DNA of 40,628 bases, taken from the NCBI GenBank assembly GCA_900322175.1, contig ONYZ01000016.1:1-40628 (forward strand), written 5' to 3'. The stretch's first letter is position 1. Each line of letters begins with the position of its first letter. The stretch comes from an uncultured Prevotella sp. (lineage in GTDB: Bacteria; Bacteroidota; Bacteroidia; Bacteroidales; Bacteroidaceae). The notes under the pieces are model-generated. The model was not told the origin of the DNA and ran no database searches. It saw only the letters and a list, made by a program, of their open reading frames with translations. The position numbers and the translations under genes were made by a program. This document shows positions 25,021-33,790 of this stretch, piece by piece.

Positions 25021-28000
25021 TTACTTCATTATAACCTTGCGCACCTTGATAGTGCCATCGCTCATAGTTTGCTTCATGATGACCACGCCACTTCGTGGAG
25101 CACTGATGCGAGTACCATTGATGCTGAAGAACTCAGTGCGAGCAACCTGATCATTGCAGAATGCTGTTACAATGCCGGCAGGAGTTACTTCCTTAGAGCT
25201 GTTCTTACCATAGTATGTCAGCTGCCAAGCACCCCAGATACACCAGTTAGTGCTCTGCTGAACGTCCTTGCTCATACCGATACGTACGGTCATGTCCTCA
25301 GGAACCTTGAAGGTGATTGTTGTACCAGCGTACTTGCCACTAGCAAACTCATTGGCAGCCTGTTCCATGTTGTTGGCAACAATATAACCTGTAGCTTGAG
25401 TAGAATCGGCATTGGCCACTGGATCAGCTACCCAAGTATAACCGTTTGGAGCGTTGAATGACTTCTTGTCATCTGTAACGGTAACGTCAACAGTCTTCTC
25501 TTGAGCAGCAGAAGCCAGGCGTGGCATAGCCACTGTTATACTGTCGCTACCTACGGTTACGTACATTGACAGGTTATTGTTCTGTGTAGCATCCTCGTTG
25601 TATGTTGCATAGTCCTCAGCAGCAGAACCGAAGCGATAGAAGCCAGGAGCTGTCAGGGTATAAGTACCTGCTGTGAGTTCGATGTCCTGATAGTAGGTGA
25701 AGTCTGAGTTCCAAACTTCACAGAGATTGTAGTTAACGGCAGCAGTGGCGGTCGATGTCCAACCCTCGTTATTATTGTCGGCATACTTCGGGTTAACGAT
25801 GCACCAGTTAGCATCCTTAGGATTCTCATCGCTAGCGTCAGCGTATCCAGCAGGCTTAGCCAGATCCTTAATCATCTGCTCGATGGCTGCGATGGTTTCC
25901 TGTGCCTTTTCGTCAGTCCATGTTACATCAGCGGGATCAATCTCTATCACGTTATTGCTTACGTCGTTCATCAGGTTGGTAGCCTCCTGAATGAGGGTTA
26001 GGTCAGCCTCAGATTCGTTGATGGCAGTAGGCAGTTTCTCGTAGATAGTCTGCAGCTCTGCGAAGATAGCCTGTGAAGCGCGAACGGTGTCACCAACAGT
26101 GAAGAGTTCGGTCAGTGCGTCAAACATATCCTGTCCCTTCTCAAATCCCTTTGCTTCCTCAGCGTCAGCAAGCTTGGTATCGATGTAGTCGCGAACGTCC
26201 TTACCAATCAACAGTTTCTTGTAATTATTAACGTTGTCAATTTCCTCATTCAGTACTTCGAGCACGATATCACGCTGGAAGCCACGGTAAACCAGACGGA
26301 AGTCATCCCAGATAGCCCAGCATGATGAGCCCAGACTACCCTTGATACCAATCTGCATCTTGTCACCGGCCTTGGCTACGAGTCCGAATGCAGAAGTCTG
26401 ATAATAACCCTTGTCGAATACGTCCTGTGATGTAGACATACCGTTTGGAACCCACAGGCTCTCGCCTGCATCGTTACGAAGTGAATCGTTTCCCGCATCG
26501 AGCAGGGCGTATGGTGTAGGACCATAAAGGTGCTCGCTGCTCAGGTCGAATGCAGAATAGGGGAACTTTTCGTCGTAGCAGTTCTTCAGTGGGGTCTGCT
26601 TCTGGTTCATGTAAACAAATGCAGTTGACTCAGGACGACCATTGTCGCGGTATGCAGGCCATGCTTGATCGTTAGCACCGTTACGTACAAATCCCTTCAG
26701 TGAGATCTCGTATACACCGAGAGGTGCATTCTCAACTACCTGATAGAAGTCGAAATTCTTCTTCTCATATGCCTCAGCACAACTGTGTTTGATGTCGGTG
26801 ATTGTGCTGCGTCCAGTCCAACCGGTATCGTCGTCGGTCGAGAAGTCTGGGTTAACCAGATAATCGGTTACATCGGCACCGTCCTTTGGAGCGCGGATAG
26901 CTTTGTCGATGTCTGCCTCAATCTGGTCGCAGAGCTCCTGCAGCTCTTCGTTGGTCATAATGGGGTTGTTCAGGTTGTCCTGCATATCCATCTCATAGTC
27001 AGCCAGTGACTCACGGGCTAATTCGTTATATTCCTCGTTGGCAGCTACTTCCTTAGCTTTCTGACAGAGATTCTGGTACTTCTGCCAGAGACTGATGTTC
27101 AGTTCGATAGCAGCGGCAGATTCCTGAGCAGCCTTGATAGCAGCCTTGATGCCGTCCTTACCTGTTGCGGTAGACAGGGCAGATACTGCAGTTGTGTAGT
27201 CATCAAGATATGACTGTGTGAAAACAACGCCCTCGTCGAGGTTGCTATAGTCGGGCAGTGTCTTGGCAAGTGCATCAGCCAGGAGCTTATAAGCATCCTC
27301 ACCAGCACCCAGATAGTTCAGTGACCAGTTGTCGTAGATAACCCAGTTGCCGCCTACACTCTTACTGTTCTTCAATCCAATTGTAACGGCGCTGTCTGTC
27401 AAGGCCTCGAATATCATGCTGTTGTGGTAACGGTCTGCCTTGAAATAACCTGCAGCCGAGTTCATGTCGTTAGGGATGTAAATGCTTCCGTCATCGGTAT
27501 TAACTTCCATCTCGCCACCCTGTCCAACTTTCTCTTTACCTGCACCTGCGTAGATGGTTACGATAGGCTGGTTGGTATTGTTGGCATACATCTTTACATC
27601 ATAAATCTGCGAATCATTAGAGGTATAGCGTGTATAACCATCGCCATCGCCCCAACCTGGACGGTAGAATCCCTGTAGACCGAGCATATATACACCCTCA
27701 AGAAGACCAGAAACCTTCTGATGTGTATCAAATGTCTTTTGATAGAACTCGGCGTTGGTATAGCTCTGGAAACCAGGAGCATCACCATCCCAACCATCGT
27801 TCTTGTTGTTGTCATAACTTGGGTTCTTAATGAACAGAGAGGTTACGTCAACGGGGTTTACAACAGTAGCATTAGCATAGTCGCTCTGTGCCTGCTCCTG
27901 TTCGCGCTTTGCAATGGCTTCTTTCACACCCTCAATAGCAGCTTTGATTTCATCAACAGTGCTGGCTTCATTCAGGTAGATTGCCTCGTATGCAGCTACA

Positions 28001-28683
28001 TCTGCGCCAATCTCCTTAGCCTTATCTAACAGCTCCTTCAAAGGAAGAGAAGCTTCATACTGTGCCAGTTGGTCAGCAATGGCATCATAGTCTTCTGCCG
28101 ACACGAATGCCCAGTCAATGAAATGGTTCTCACCCTCTTCCAAGTAAGGATTGAGTACGGTGCTGTTGATTGATACATCCCAGCCCACGAACTTGCCCTC
28201 TTCGAAAGCGGGATCGTTCACGCCTTCAGTAGTCCATCCTGGGTTGCCATTCTCTTCGTTGGAGGCTTGGAGGCGGAACGTTCCCTCTCCTGGAACCACA
28301 GCCCAACGGTAGTTGGCTTGTGAACCACGGTCTACAAACATAGCGGTCTTGCTGTCAAAGAATACCTGTTTCCAAGCTTTCTTTGCCAGCGAATAGTCGT
28401 TGAAGAGATAAGCTGAAGTGAATTCAGCATCAGTAGTGAAGGCAACCTTCAATCCTGTATATCCCACACTGGCCTGTGTACCCCAAGCATTTCCTTCTGT
28501 AAAGAAGCGCTGGCCCTTGACGTTGTAAAGGTAGTAGTAAGTGTCGGTGTTAGCACTTGCTACAAATCCTTGCGTCTTTGCAGGTTGAGGCTGAACGCGA
28601 ACGCCATCCTTTACCTCTGCATTTGCGACACCACTGCCCACGAGCAGCAATGCGCTCAAAACAAGTAGTTTTGTAAATTTCAT
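25021..28683 (-). CDS. Large modular secreted protein with three binding-like modules and T9SS tail
   Basis: This 1220-aa protein has a signal peptide (1-22, GVANA) and an N-terminal domain (about 40-200). Three copies of one module follow (about 286-460, 609-803, 962-1160). Each begins NPxxxxxxxxGW, then has a Phe/Tyr-rich YQ or FYQ strand, a GxY(x)L strand and GFYRxG, and ends WxIWDDF/WVIYDNW-L-Y. Helical FIVAR-like linkers with Ala/Glu-rich repeats lie between them (about 205-275, 465-600, 805-945). The end (EFFSINGTRISAPRSGVVI plus a basic strand) is a type IX sorting tail. The same module occurs in the GH51/GH43-like enzyme. No catalytic motif was seen; binding or scaffolding at the surface is inferred. 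It has its own promoter and a terminator. Confidence 0.8.
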   Translation of the reverse strand: MKFTKLLVLSALLLVGSGVANAEVKDGVRVQPQPAKTQGFVASANTDTYYYLYNVKGQRFFTEGNAWGTQASVGYTGLKVAFTTDAEFTSAYLFNDYSLAKKAWKQVFFDSKTAMFVDRGSQANYRWAVVPGEGTFRLQASNEENGNPGWTTEGVNDPAFEEGKFVGWDVSINSTVLNPYLEEGENHFIDWAFVSAEDYDAIADQLAQYEASLPLKELLDKAKEIGADVAAYEAIYLNEASTVDEIKAAIEGVKEAIAKREQEQAQSDYANATVVNPVDVTSLFIKNPSYDNNKNDGWDGDAPGFQSYTNAEFYQKTFDTHQKVSGLLEGVYMLGLQGFYRPGWGDGDGYTRYTSNDSQIYDVKMYANNTNQPIVTIYAGAGKEKVGQGGEMEVNTDDGSIYIPNDMNSAAGYFKADRYHNSMIFEALTDSAVTIGLKNSKSVGGNWVIYDNWSLNYLGAGEDAYKLLADALAKTLPDYSNLDEGVVFTQSYLDDYTTAVSALSTATGKDGIKAAIKAAQESAAAIELNISLWQKYQNLCQKAKEVAANEEYNELARESLADYEMDMQDNLNNPIMTNEELQELCDQIEADIDKAIRAPKDGADVTDYLVNPDFSTDDDTGWTGRSTITDIKHSCAEAYEKKNFDFYQVVENAPLGVYEISLKGFVRNGANDQAWPAYRDNGRPESTAFVYMNQKQTPLKNCYDEKFPYSAFDLSSEHLYGPTPYALLDAGNDSLRNDAGESLWVPNGMSTSQDVFDKGYYQTSAFGLVAKAGDKMQIGIKGSLGSSCWAIWDDFRLVYRGFQRDIVLEVLNEEIDNVNNYKKLLIGKDVRDYIDTKLADAEEAKGFEKGQDMFDALTELFTVGDTVRASQAIFAELQTIYEKLPTAINESEADLTLIQEATNLMNDVSNNVIEIDPADVTWTDEKAQETIAAIEQMIKDLAKPAGYADASDENPKDANWCIVNPKYADNNNEGWTSTATAAVNYNLCEVWNSDFTYYQDIELTAGTYTLTAPGFYRFGSAAEDYATYNEDATQNNNLSMYVTVGSDSITVAMPRLASAAQEKTVDVTVTDDKKSFNAPNGYTWVADPVANADSTQATGYIVANNMEQAANEFASGKYAGTTITFKVPEDMTVRIGMSKDVQQSTNWCIWGAWQLTYYGKNSSKEVTPAGIVTAFCNDQVARTEFFSINGTRISAPRSGVVIMKQTMSDGTIKVRKVIMK

Positions 28684-28802
28684 AAGCTAAATTATTAGTT
28701 AGAATTAAAAAATATAATTGTTATTCCGTGCAAAGATACGATAATTTTTAATAAGAAGTGTGTTATTACCTTTTTTTTTCTAAAAAAGTGCAAATTTAAC
28801 AC
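28684..28802 (-). other. Upstream region of the 1220-aa gene
   Basis: This AT-rich DNA holds the promoter at 28731-28738, a leader of about 40 nt and, further right, a T/A-rich tract following the ispF-side terminator. No coding frame is seen. Confidence 0.5.
28731..28738 (-). promoter_or_regulatory. -7 promoter element of the 1220-aa gene
   Basis: The minus strand reads TATCTTTG, matching TAnnTTTG, about 47 nt before the ATG at 28683. A clear TTTG at the -33 position is not visible; the region there is AT-rich (TTCTTATT). This is the only recognisable promoter upstream of the whole leftward capture locus. Confidence 0.65.
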
Positions 28803-28828
28803 GTTAGGGCCCAAAAACGGGCCCTAAC
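28803..28828 (-). terminator. Intrinsic terminator after ispF
   Basis: GTTAGGGCCC (28803-28812) and GGGCCCTAAC (28819-28828) form a perfect 10-bp GC-rich stem around AAAAAC. It lies 29 nt past the ispF stop. T-rich DNA flanks it on both strands (ATTTTTTTT on the plus side, CTTTTTT further along the minus side), so it may work in both directions. Confidence 0.85.
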
Positions 28829-28857
28829 ATATTATTTTTTTTATAAGTGACGTTATA

Positions 28858-29337
28858 TTATGCTTTTTCGATGAGTACCACAGCATAGGCCGATATACCT
28901 TCTTCTCGACCGGTAAAGCCGAGTTTTTCTGTGGTGGTTGCCTTAATCGAAATGTCATCCTCGTCGCAACCAATAACCTCAGCCATGCAGGCTTTCATAT
29001 CGGGGATGTGTGGATTCATCTTGGGGCGCTCGGCACAGATGGTGGCATCTATGTTTACAAGTTTATATCCCTTTGTGGCTATCAGTTCGATAGTCTTCTT
29101 CAGGATAATCTTACTGTCCATTCCGTCGGTAAACTCGGCTGTGTCGGGGAAGTGGTAGCCGATGTCGCGCATATTGGCTGCACCCAGTAATGCATCGCAG
29201 ATAGCGTGCAACAGCACGTCGGCATCACTGTGCCCTAGCAGCCCCTTGCTATGCTCTATCTTAATGCCGCCCATCCACAAGTCGCGGCCTTCAACTAACT
29301 GATGGACATCATAGCCCATTCCAACTCTTATCTTCAT
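28858..29337 (-). CDS. ispF: 2-C-methyl-D-erythritol 2,4-cyclodiphosphate synthase
   Basis: This 159-aa enzyme starts at the ATG at 29337 (MKIRVGMGYDVHQL); an in-frame TTG at 29346 adds three codons that lie in the repeat leader and are not needed. It closes the MEP pathway ring, turning CDP-ME 2-phosphate into MEcPP with release of CMP, on the way to isoprenoids. Visible family marks are GYDVHQL (zinc-ligand Asp and His), LLGHSDADVLLHAICDALLGA, IGYHFPDT and KATTTEKLGFTGREEGI. Length is normal. It is the last gene after porV, separated by a TCAATTA-type leader, and is followed by a strong terminator. The link to secretion genes is probably just operon membership. Confidence 0.96.
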   Translation of the reverse strand: MKIRVGMGYDVHQLVEGRDLWMGGIKIEHSKGLLGHSDADVLLHAICDALLGAANMRDIGYHFPDTAEFTDGMDSKIILKKTIELIATKGYKLVNIDATICAERPKMNPHIPDMKACMAEVIGCDEDDISIKATTTEKLGFTGREEGISAYAVVLIEKA

Positions 29338-29367
29338 AACTATCAATTATCAATTGTCAATTATCAA
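29338..29367 (-). repeat. TCAATTA-repeat leader before ispF
   Basis: The 30-nt gap reads TATCAATTATCAATTGTCAA on the plus strand, four near-copies of one 7-10 nt unit. It has the same style as leaders in the SusC/fasciclin region, although the genes are unrelated. Confidence 0.55.
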
Positions 29368-30552
29368 CTACCTGCGGAACAGGTCCTTAATCCCATCCAT
29401 GTCGAATGTAAGCGAGAATCGCAATGTCTGGTCGAGAGGATTGCTACGTGCTGTTGAGATAACGTAGCCCACGTCGAGCGAGAAAACGTTCATTTTGAAT
29501 CCACCACCCACAGTGAAGTACTTCAGGTTGCCCTTTGACTCGTCCTGATGGTGATATCCTGCGCGCAGCGAGAACTGATCGTGATAGACATATTCGGCAC
29601 CTACGCTCCATTGAATCTCCTTTAGCTCCTCGCTGAATCCGCCAGGCGCATCGCCAAAACTCTTGAATATACCACTGATGGCACTGATGTCGCTATGTTC
29701 ACGGCGCACACGGTCCTGATAGTCGCTATTCGACTCGCCTTCCTCCTGACGTGGTACGGTGGGCACCAACAGCTTGTTGGCATCGGCCGAGATCGAGAAA
29801 CGGTTGTATTCGTCTACAGGAATCATCAGCGATGCTCCTAATCGCAGGTTGGCTGGCAGGAACTGACTCTCGTCGTCGCCGTAATAAGATATCTTACTGC
29901 CGATGTTCGAGATGTTCATACCCAGGCCCAACTGGCACTCTCTGTTGCCCATCATTATATAATTATTATAGTACATAGCCAGGTCGGCTGCAAATGCCGA
30001 GGCAGGTTTTGAGTCCTCGCTATAGTCGTAGCGCAGGTCGCTGTATATCCAACGTAGTCCTGCTGCTAGTGAGAAATTCTCGCTAAGCATCATAGAGTAA
30101 GCCACATCTAGCGACATCTCGTATGGCTTAACCGTCATACCATCATCGGCAAACACCTCGCCCAACGAGAAATAACGCAGCGATCCACTGATGGCCGAAT
30201 AGTCGCCAATACGATAATAACCTGCCATATAGGCCAGGTCGATGTCGTTAACCAACTGGCGCAGCCATGGGGTATAGTTGAGTGCTATACCTGCACGGCT
30301 GATGCAGAATGGATATTTTGCTGGATTCCAGTACTGTGAGTTGACATCAGGATCGGTGGCCGCACCCACATCACCCATAGCCGCTCCACGTGCATCGGGT
30401 GCTATGGTTTGCGATATCACAGCATGTTCCACAGGGTTGAACATTGTATTCTTATCTTCCTGAGCCGATGCTGTGAATAGTGAACAGTGAAAAGTGAATA
30501 GAGACACCATCATCCATCTCAGGATACGTCCTTTATCTTCCTTTATCTTCAT
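29368..30552 (-). CDS. porV: Type IX secretion outer-membrane protein PorV
   Basis: This 394-aa beta-barrel protein of the PorV/LptO family has a signal peptide ending TASAQ, then PVEHAVISQTIAPDARGAAMGDVGAATDPDVNSQYWNPAKY, the conserved N-terminal block of PorV and PorP-like FadL-fold proteins. It continues with regular barrel strands to LRFSLTFDM. PorV is the shuttle of the attachment complex: it carries CTD cargo from the translocon to the sortase PorU. porU lies directly upstream, the classical arrangement. The start is uncertain: the ATG at 30552 falls inside a CCTTTATCTT repeat and a Met near residue 14 would also give a good signal peptide. The signal core (LFTFHCSLFT) is coded by TTCACTTTTCAC-type repeats. 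Confidence 0.9.
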   Translation of the reverse strand: MKIKEDKGRILRWMMVSLFTFHCSLFTASAQEDKNTMFNPVEHAVISQTIAPDARGAAMGDVGAATDPDVNSQYWNPAKYPFCISRAGIALNYTPWLRQLVNDIDLAYMAGYYRIGDYSAISGSLRYFSLGEVFADDGMTVKPYEMSLDVAYSMMLSENFSLAAGLRWIYSDLRYDYSEDSKPASAFAADLAMYYNNYIMMGNRECQLGLGMNISNIGSKISYYGDDESQFLPANLRLGASLMIPVDEYNRFSISADANKLLVPTVPRQEEGESNSDYQDRVRREHSDISAISGIFKSFGDAPGGFSEELKEIQWSVGAEYVYHDQFSLRAGYHHQDESKGNLKYFTVGGGFKMNVFSLDVGYVISTARSNPLDQTLRFSLTFDMDGIKDLFRR

Positions 30553-30570
30553 AAATCTTCCTTTATCTAC
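30531..30570 (-). repeat. CTTCCTTTAT unit repeats across the porV start
   Basis: CTTTATCTTC occurs at 30531 and 30541, and a third partial copy (CTTTATCT) lies at 30561. The repeats span the porV start codon, so part is leader and part encodes KIKEDKG. Confidence 0.5.
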
Positions 30571-30592
30571 TATATTTTAACGTATTGTATTT

Positions 30593-33500
30593 CTAATTAT
30601 TGCTCTTAATTAGCAATTTAACGGTCTTGCTCTCTTCGCCGTTCAGTGTTATCTTGCACAGATACAGACCTGTGTGCAGCCGGCTGCCACCTGCTACGTT
30701 CAAATCCCAGTCGATGGTGAATGTATTGCTGGTGGGTACTACCGATTCTGTCTGTCGCCATACCTGTCTGCCACTGGTGTCGTAGATGTCGAGTGTAACT
30801 TTTAGTTCGCTACCTATGCGACCATGGGTGATGACAAACTGAGTATTGGTGTGAGCAGGATTCTTGGCACATGTCACACTGAATTCGCCAACGCCTGCAT
30901 TGTTTGATACCTCAAAGCTGTATTCTACTATTGATGAGTTGTTCAGAATGTCCCATGCTCTGAACAGTAGTTTGTGTTTACCCACGCTCAGTTCTGGGAT
31001 GCTGAAGCCTAACTTGCCCGAGCGATAGTCGCCGAAGTCATACTCAAAGTAGTCGTTCAGGTTGTATGTCTTGTTTAAGTCACCGTCGATTATAAGTTCC
31101 ATGTCGTGACCTATGCTGCTGCCCGAAGCGTTGATGCCACTGTCGTCGTAAAGCTCGGCTACGAAATAAGGTGTAGTATTAACCTTGGTATCATTCTTAA
31201 ACGATTTTGAGTTCAGGTAGCAATATATTGACGGACCGATGGAGTCGGTGAATGCCGTCTGACTTCCTATCAGTTCAAAACTCTCGTTCTCTCCGTGTGC
31301 CGTCTGCGATTTGTCATTGCTTACTGCATATAGTGTCATCAGTCCGTTACCGTCGGTATAGCTGATGTCTTTTGGAATGGTGAATGTTACGTGGAACACG
31401 CCATTCTCCACATAGTTAGATCCGCGATACAGTGTCTTGGTGCGGTCTTTGAATACATACGGCTCATCGGCACCGTCGTTCGATGTATTGTTCAGTCGGC
31501 AGGTGATAGTCTCCTCAGCATCTCTTACCGATAGCGTTACCACGCCGTTGAAGTCGGTGTCGGTGTCTTTGTCATCATTCTCTATATGTCCTGTAATCTG
31601 TACAACCGAACCTGCTGCCAACTTGATTGTCTCGTCGGCCGTTATGCCATTAATGTTATCAACTACTATTTGCTGTTTTGGTGTAGCCAGATGCAGGGCT
31701 GGGTCGCCCAGCAAACTGTACTGTAACTTGTTGCTGGTCAGGTCGCTGCCTTTTTTTACAAGTTCGCATTTAGCCAATCTGGCGGCCTCACCTATTGATA
31801 TGCCTGGTGTTAGCACGTATTTGGTAAATGCAAGGTTCATCATCTCGTTGTATGTAGTATACACGGTTCGTGTGGTGCCAAAGAATGCTATGCAACCGCC
31901 CTTGTCGTTTAACAGTACTGTCTCGCCGATATTGGCTTCCTGTCCGTCAAATGGCATGATGTCGCACGAAGCAGTGATCCACAGTGGCAGATAGTTGGAT
32001 TGTGCCGTCTCGAAGTCAACCAGCTTCATTACTAGCTCATGACTCATTGCGTAGTTAGCACCGTGTCCACTGTAGTTCATTATTAGCGCGCCACTCTGCA
32101 TCTGCTGTTTTATCATTCGTGTCACATCGGGATAACTATATCCTGTCGATGACGATGTGCGCTGATAAGCATCCCAGTATATCTTTTTTATATTATAGTT
32201 GCCGAAGTTCTGCTCTATCATGTTTGCCACCTTGTCGGCCGTCATCATGTGCAAGTTCTGGTTGCCATCGTCACCCATCATGCATATCTCGTTCTGCCAG
32301 TTGCCGGCGTGCTCGTTGTTGCTGTAGCTGATAATCTTGTCAACCATAGTCTGCGCATCGTCGATGGTGCGTAGTGGCAGTCGTCCCACGGCCACGTCGG
32401 GCTGTCCGGTATAACTCATGATAATGCCACTGCCTTTTTCTATTACCTCATCATCGTCCAACAGACAGAAGAAGTCATCGCTTACGTAACAGTTAACCTG
32501 GCTGAACGAGTTCTCGCTCTCAAAGCACAGCAGAAAATCATCGGGATCGTATCCGCTCCAATCGATGGTCTTCATGCGGTTGTCCCAACCTCCATCGCCA
32601 AAGAGTAACAGATAGCGTGGCTTCTCGCTGTCGGTAGTGGCTCGGTCGTACAGCATCTTCATATATCGGCGATAGGCTGTGGCGTCGGGGGTGCCGCTGC
32701 TAAACTCATTGTACAACTCATCGGCTGGCACTATGGTCACTGTCAGTCCGTCGTGCTGTTCGTGATATGCCTTAAGTCGTTCGGCCTGTGCTAACAGTTT
32801 CTGTGATGTTGGGATTATAATCACCATGTCCACAGTTGCATCGGCGTGATGATCCTGATTGGTTATGCGATACACATATTCGGGTACTGGAAGCTTGGCC
32901 AGACTCAGTGGGGTCGGGGTTGTGTGGTACAAGTCAATGTAGTCTAGTCTCACGTTTTTACCCGATTTCAGAGTGATGCGTATGCTGTTTTCTGCCTTTA
33001 GCGTTCCCTTCAGTGTGTATTTGAATGTCTGCTCGTCGGCTTTGATATTGCTGTCTAGCGATACCTTCTTGCGTATAGTACCCACCAGTGAGTCATTTAC
33101 TTCGATTGTTGCCTCGTAGTCATCGTCGGCTGTTAAGGCTATGCATATCTGTCCGTCGGTGCCTGTGGCCTTAAGTGTGTATGTCTGGGGTGTGCCGATG
33201 TCGAAGAGTGTCTTGTCAAACAGATTTCTGCCGCCATGGAACCACGAGAAGTTGTCAACCTCGTATAACTGGTGGTAATCGTTGTTGACGGGATAGTTGG
33301 TCGATACTAGAGTCGCGCTATCGGTAGTCAGAGGTTCGTCGTTACCCTCTGTTAGAAAATAATATCCATAGTCAGAATAAGGATTGCGCGTACGCTCGAG
33401 CGATTCCTTATTATCCCAATATACTGGTCCAACGGCATAAAATACCCGTTTGCCGCCGATGGTGCAAGTTGGCACCTCTTGCAAGTCGTCTGTAGCAGCA

Positions 33501-33754
33501 AGGTAGTTGCCAGTAAGTTTCTCTGGTTGTAATGCTCCGCCGTAGCCGTATATCTTTACTCTACTGGTGTTGCTGAATCCAGCCTTCTTTATCAGCGCGT
33601 CAGAGAGCTGGTAGAATCCGCTCTCAGGCACTCTGATTTTGACCCAGTTTCCCTTGCGGAGCACAGAGTGTTCCGCATACCGCCCCTCAGCCTTAGCAGT
33701 GGTGCCTAAGGTCATCATGAGCAGGGCTATTATCAATCTGCCGATGGTCTTCAC
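30593..33754 (-). CDS. porU: Type IX secretion sortase PorU (C25-family)
   Basis: This 1053-aa exported protein has a signal peptide (1-22, TAKAEG), an N-terminal beta region (about 25-300), a gingipain-like C25 domain (about 308-690) and Ig-like and sorting-tail-like C-terminal domains. The C25 catalytic pair is visible: His564 in MNYSGHGANYAM and Cys597 in LWITASCDIMPFDGQ. Family features RYLLLFGDGGWDNR and DVAVGRLPLRT are present. PorU removes the C-terminal signal of T9SS cargo and joins the new end to A-LPS on the cell surface. The length fits the family. It precedes porV (40 nt) and follows the FAH-family gene (36 nt). Candidate clients in the window are the proteins at 20583-24923 and 25021-28683. 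Confidence 0.93.
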   Translation of the reverse strand: MKTIGRLIIALLMMTLGTTAKAEGRYAEHSVLRKGNWVKIRVPESGFYQLSDALIKKAGFSNTSRVKIYGYGGALQPEKLTGNYLAATDDLQEVPTCTIGGKRVFYAVGPVYWDNKESLERTRNPYSDYGYYFLTEGNDEPLTTDSATLVSTNYPVNNDYHQLYEVDNFSWFHGGRNLFDKTLFDIGTPQTYTLKATGTDGQICIALTADDDYEATIEVNDSLVGTIRKKVSLDSNIKADEQTFKYTLKGTLKAENSIRITLKSGKNVRLDYIDLYHTTPTPLSLAKLPVPEYVYRITNQDHHADATVDMVIIIPTSQKLLAQAERLKAYHEQHDGLTVTIVPADELYNEFSSGTPDATAYRRYMKMLYDRATTDSEKPRYLLLFGDGGWDNRMKTIDWSGYDPDDFLLCFESENSFSQVNCYVSDDFFCLLDDDEVIEKGSGIIMSYTGQPDVAVGRLPLRTIDDAQTMVDKIISYSNNEHAGNWQNEICMMGDDGNQNLHMMTADKVANMIEQNFGNYNIKKIYWDAYQRTSSSTGYSYPDVTRMIKQQMQSGALIMNYSGHGANYAMSHELVMKLVDFETAQSNYLPLWITASCDIMPFDGQEANIGETVLLNDKGGCIAFFGTTRTVYTTYNEMMNLAFTKYVLTPGISIGEAARLAKCELVKKGSDLTSNKLQYSLLGDPALHLATPKQQIVVDNINGITADETIKLAAGSVVQITGHIENDDKDTDTDFNGVVTLSVRDAEETITCRLNNTSNDGADEPYVFKDRTKTLYRGSNYVENGVFHVTFTIPKDISYTDGNGLMTLYAVSNDKSQTAHGENESFELIGSQTAFTDSIGPSIYCYLNSKSFKNDTKVNTTPYFVAELYDDSGINASGSSIGHDMELIIDGDLNKTYNLNDYFEYDFGDYRSGKLGFSIPELSVGKHKLLFRAWDILNNSSIVEYSFEVSNNAGVGEFSVTCAKNPAHTNTQFVITHGRIGSELKVTLDIYDTSGRQVWRQTESVVPTSNTFTIDWDLNVAGGSRLHTGLYLCKITLNGEESKTVKLLIKSNN

Positions 33755-33790
33755 TATACTTATTAACGTAAATAGTTGTTTTTTATTGCA

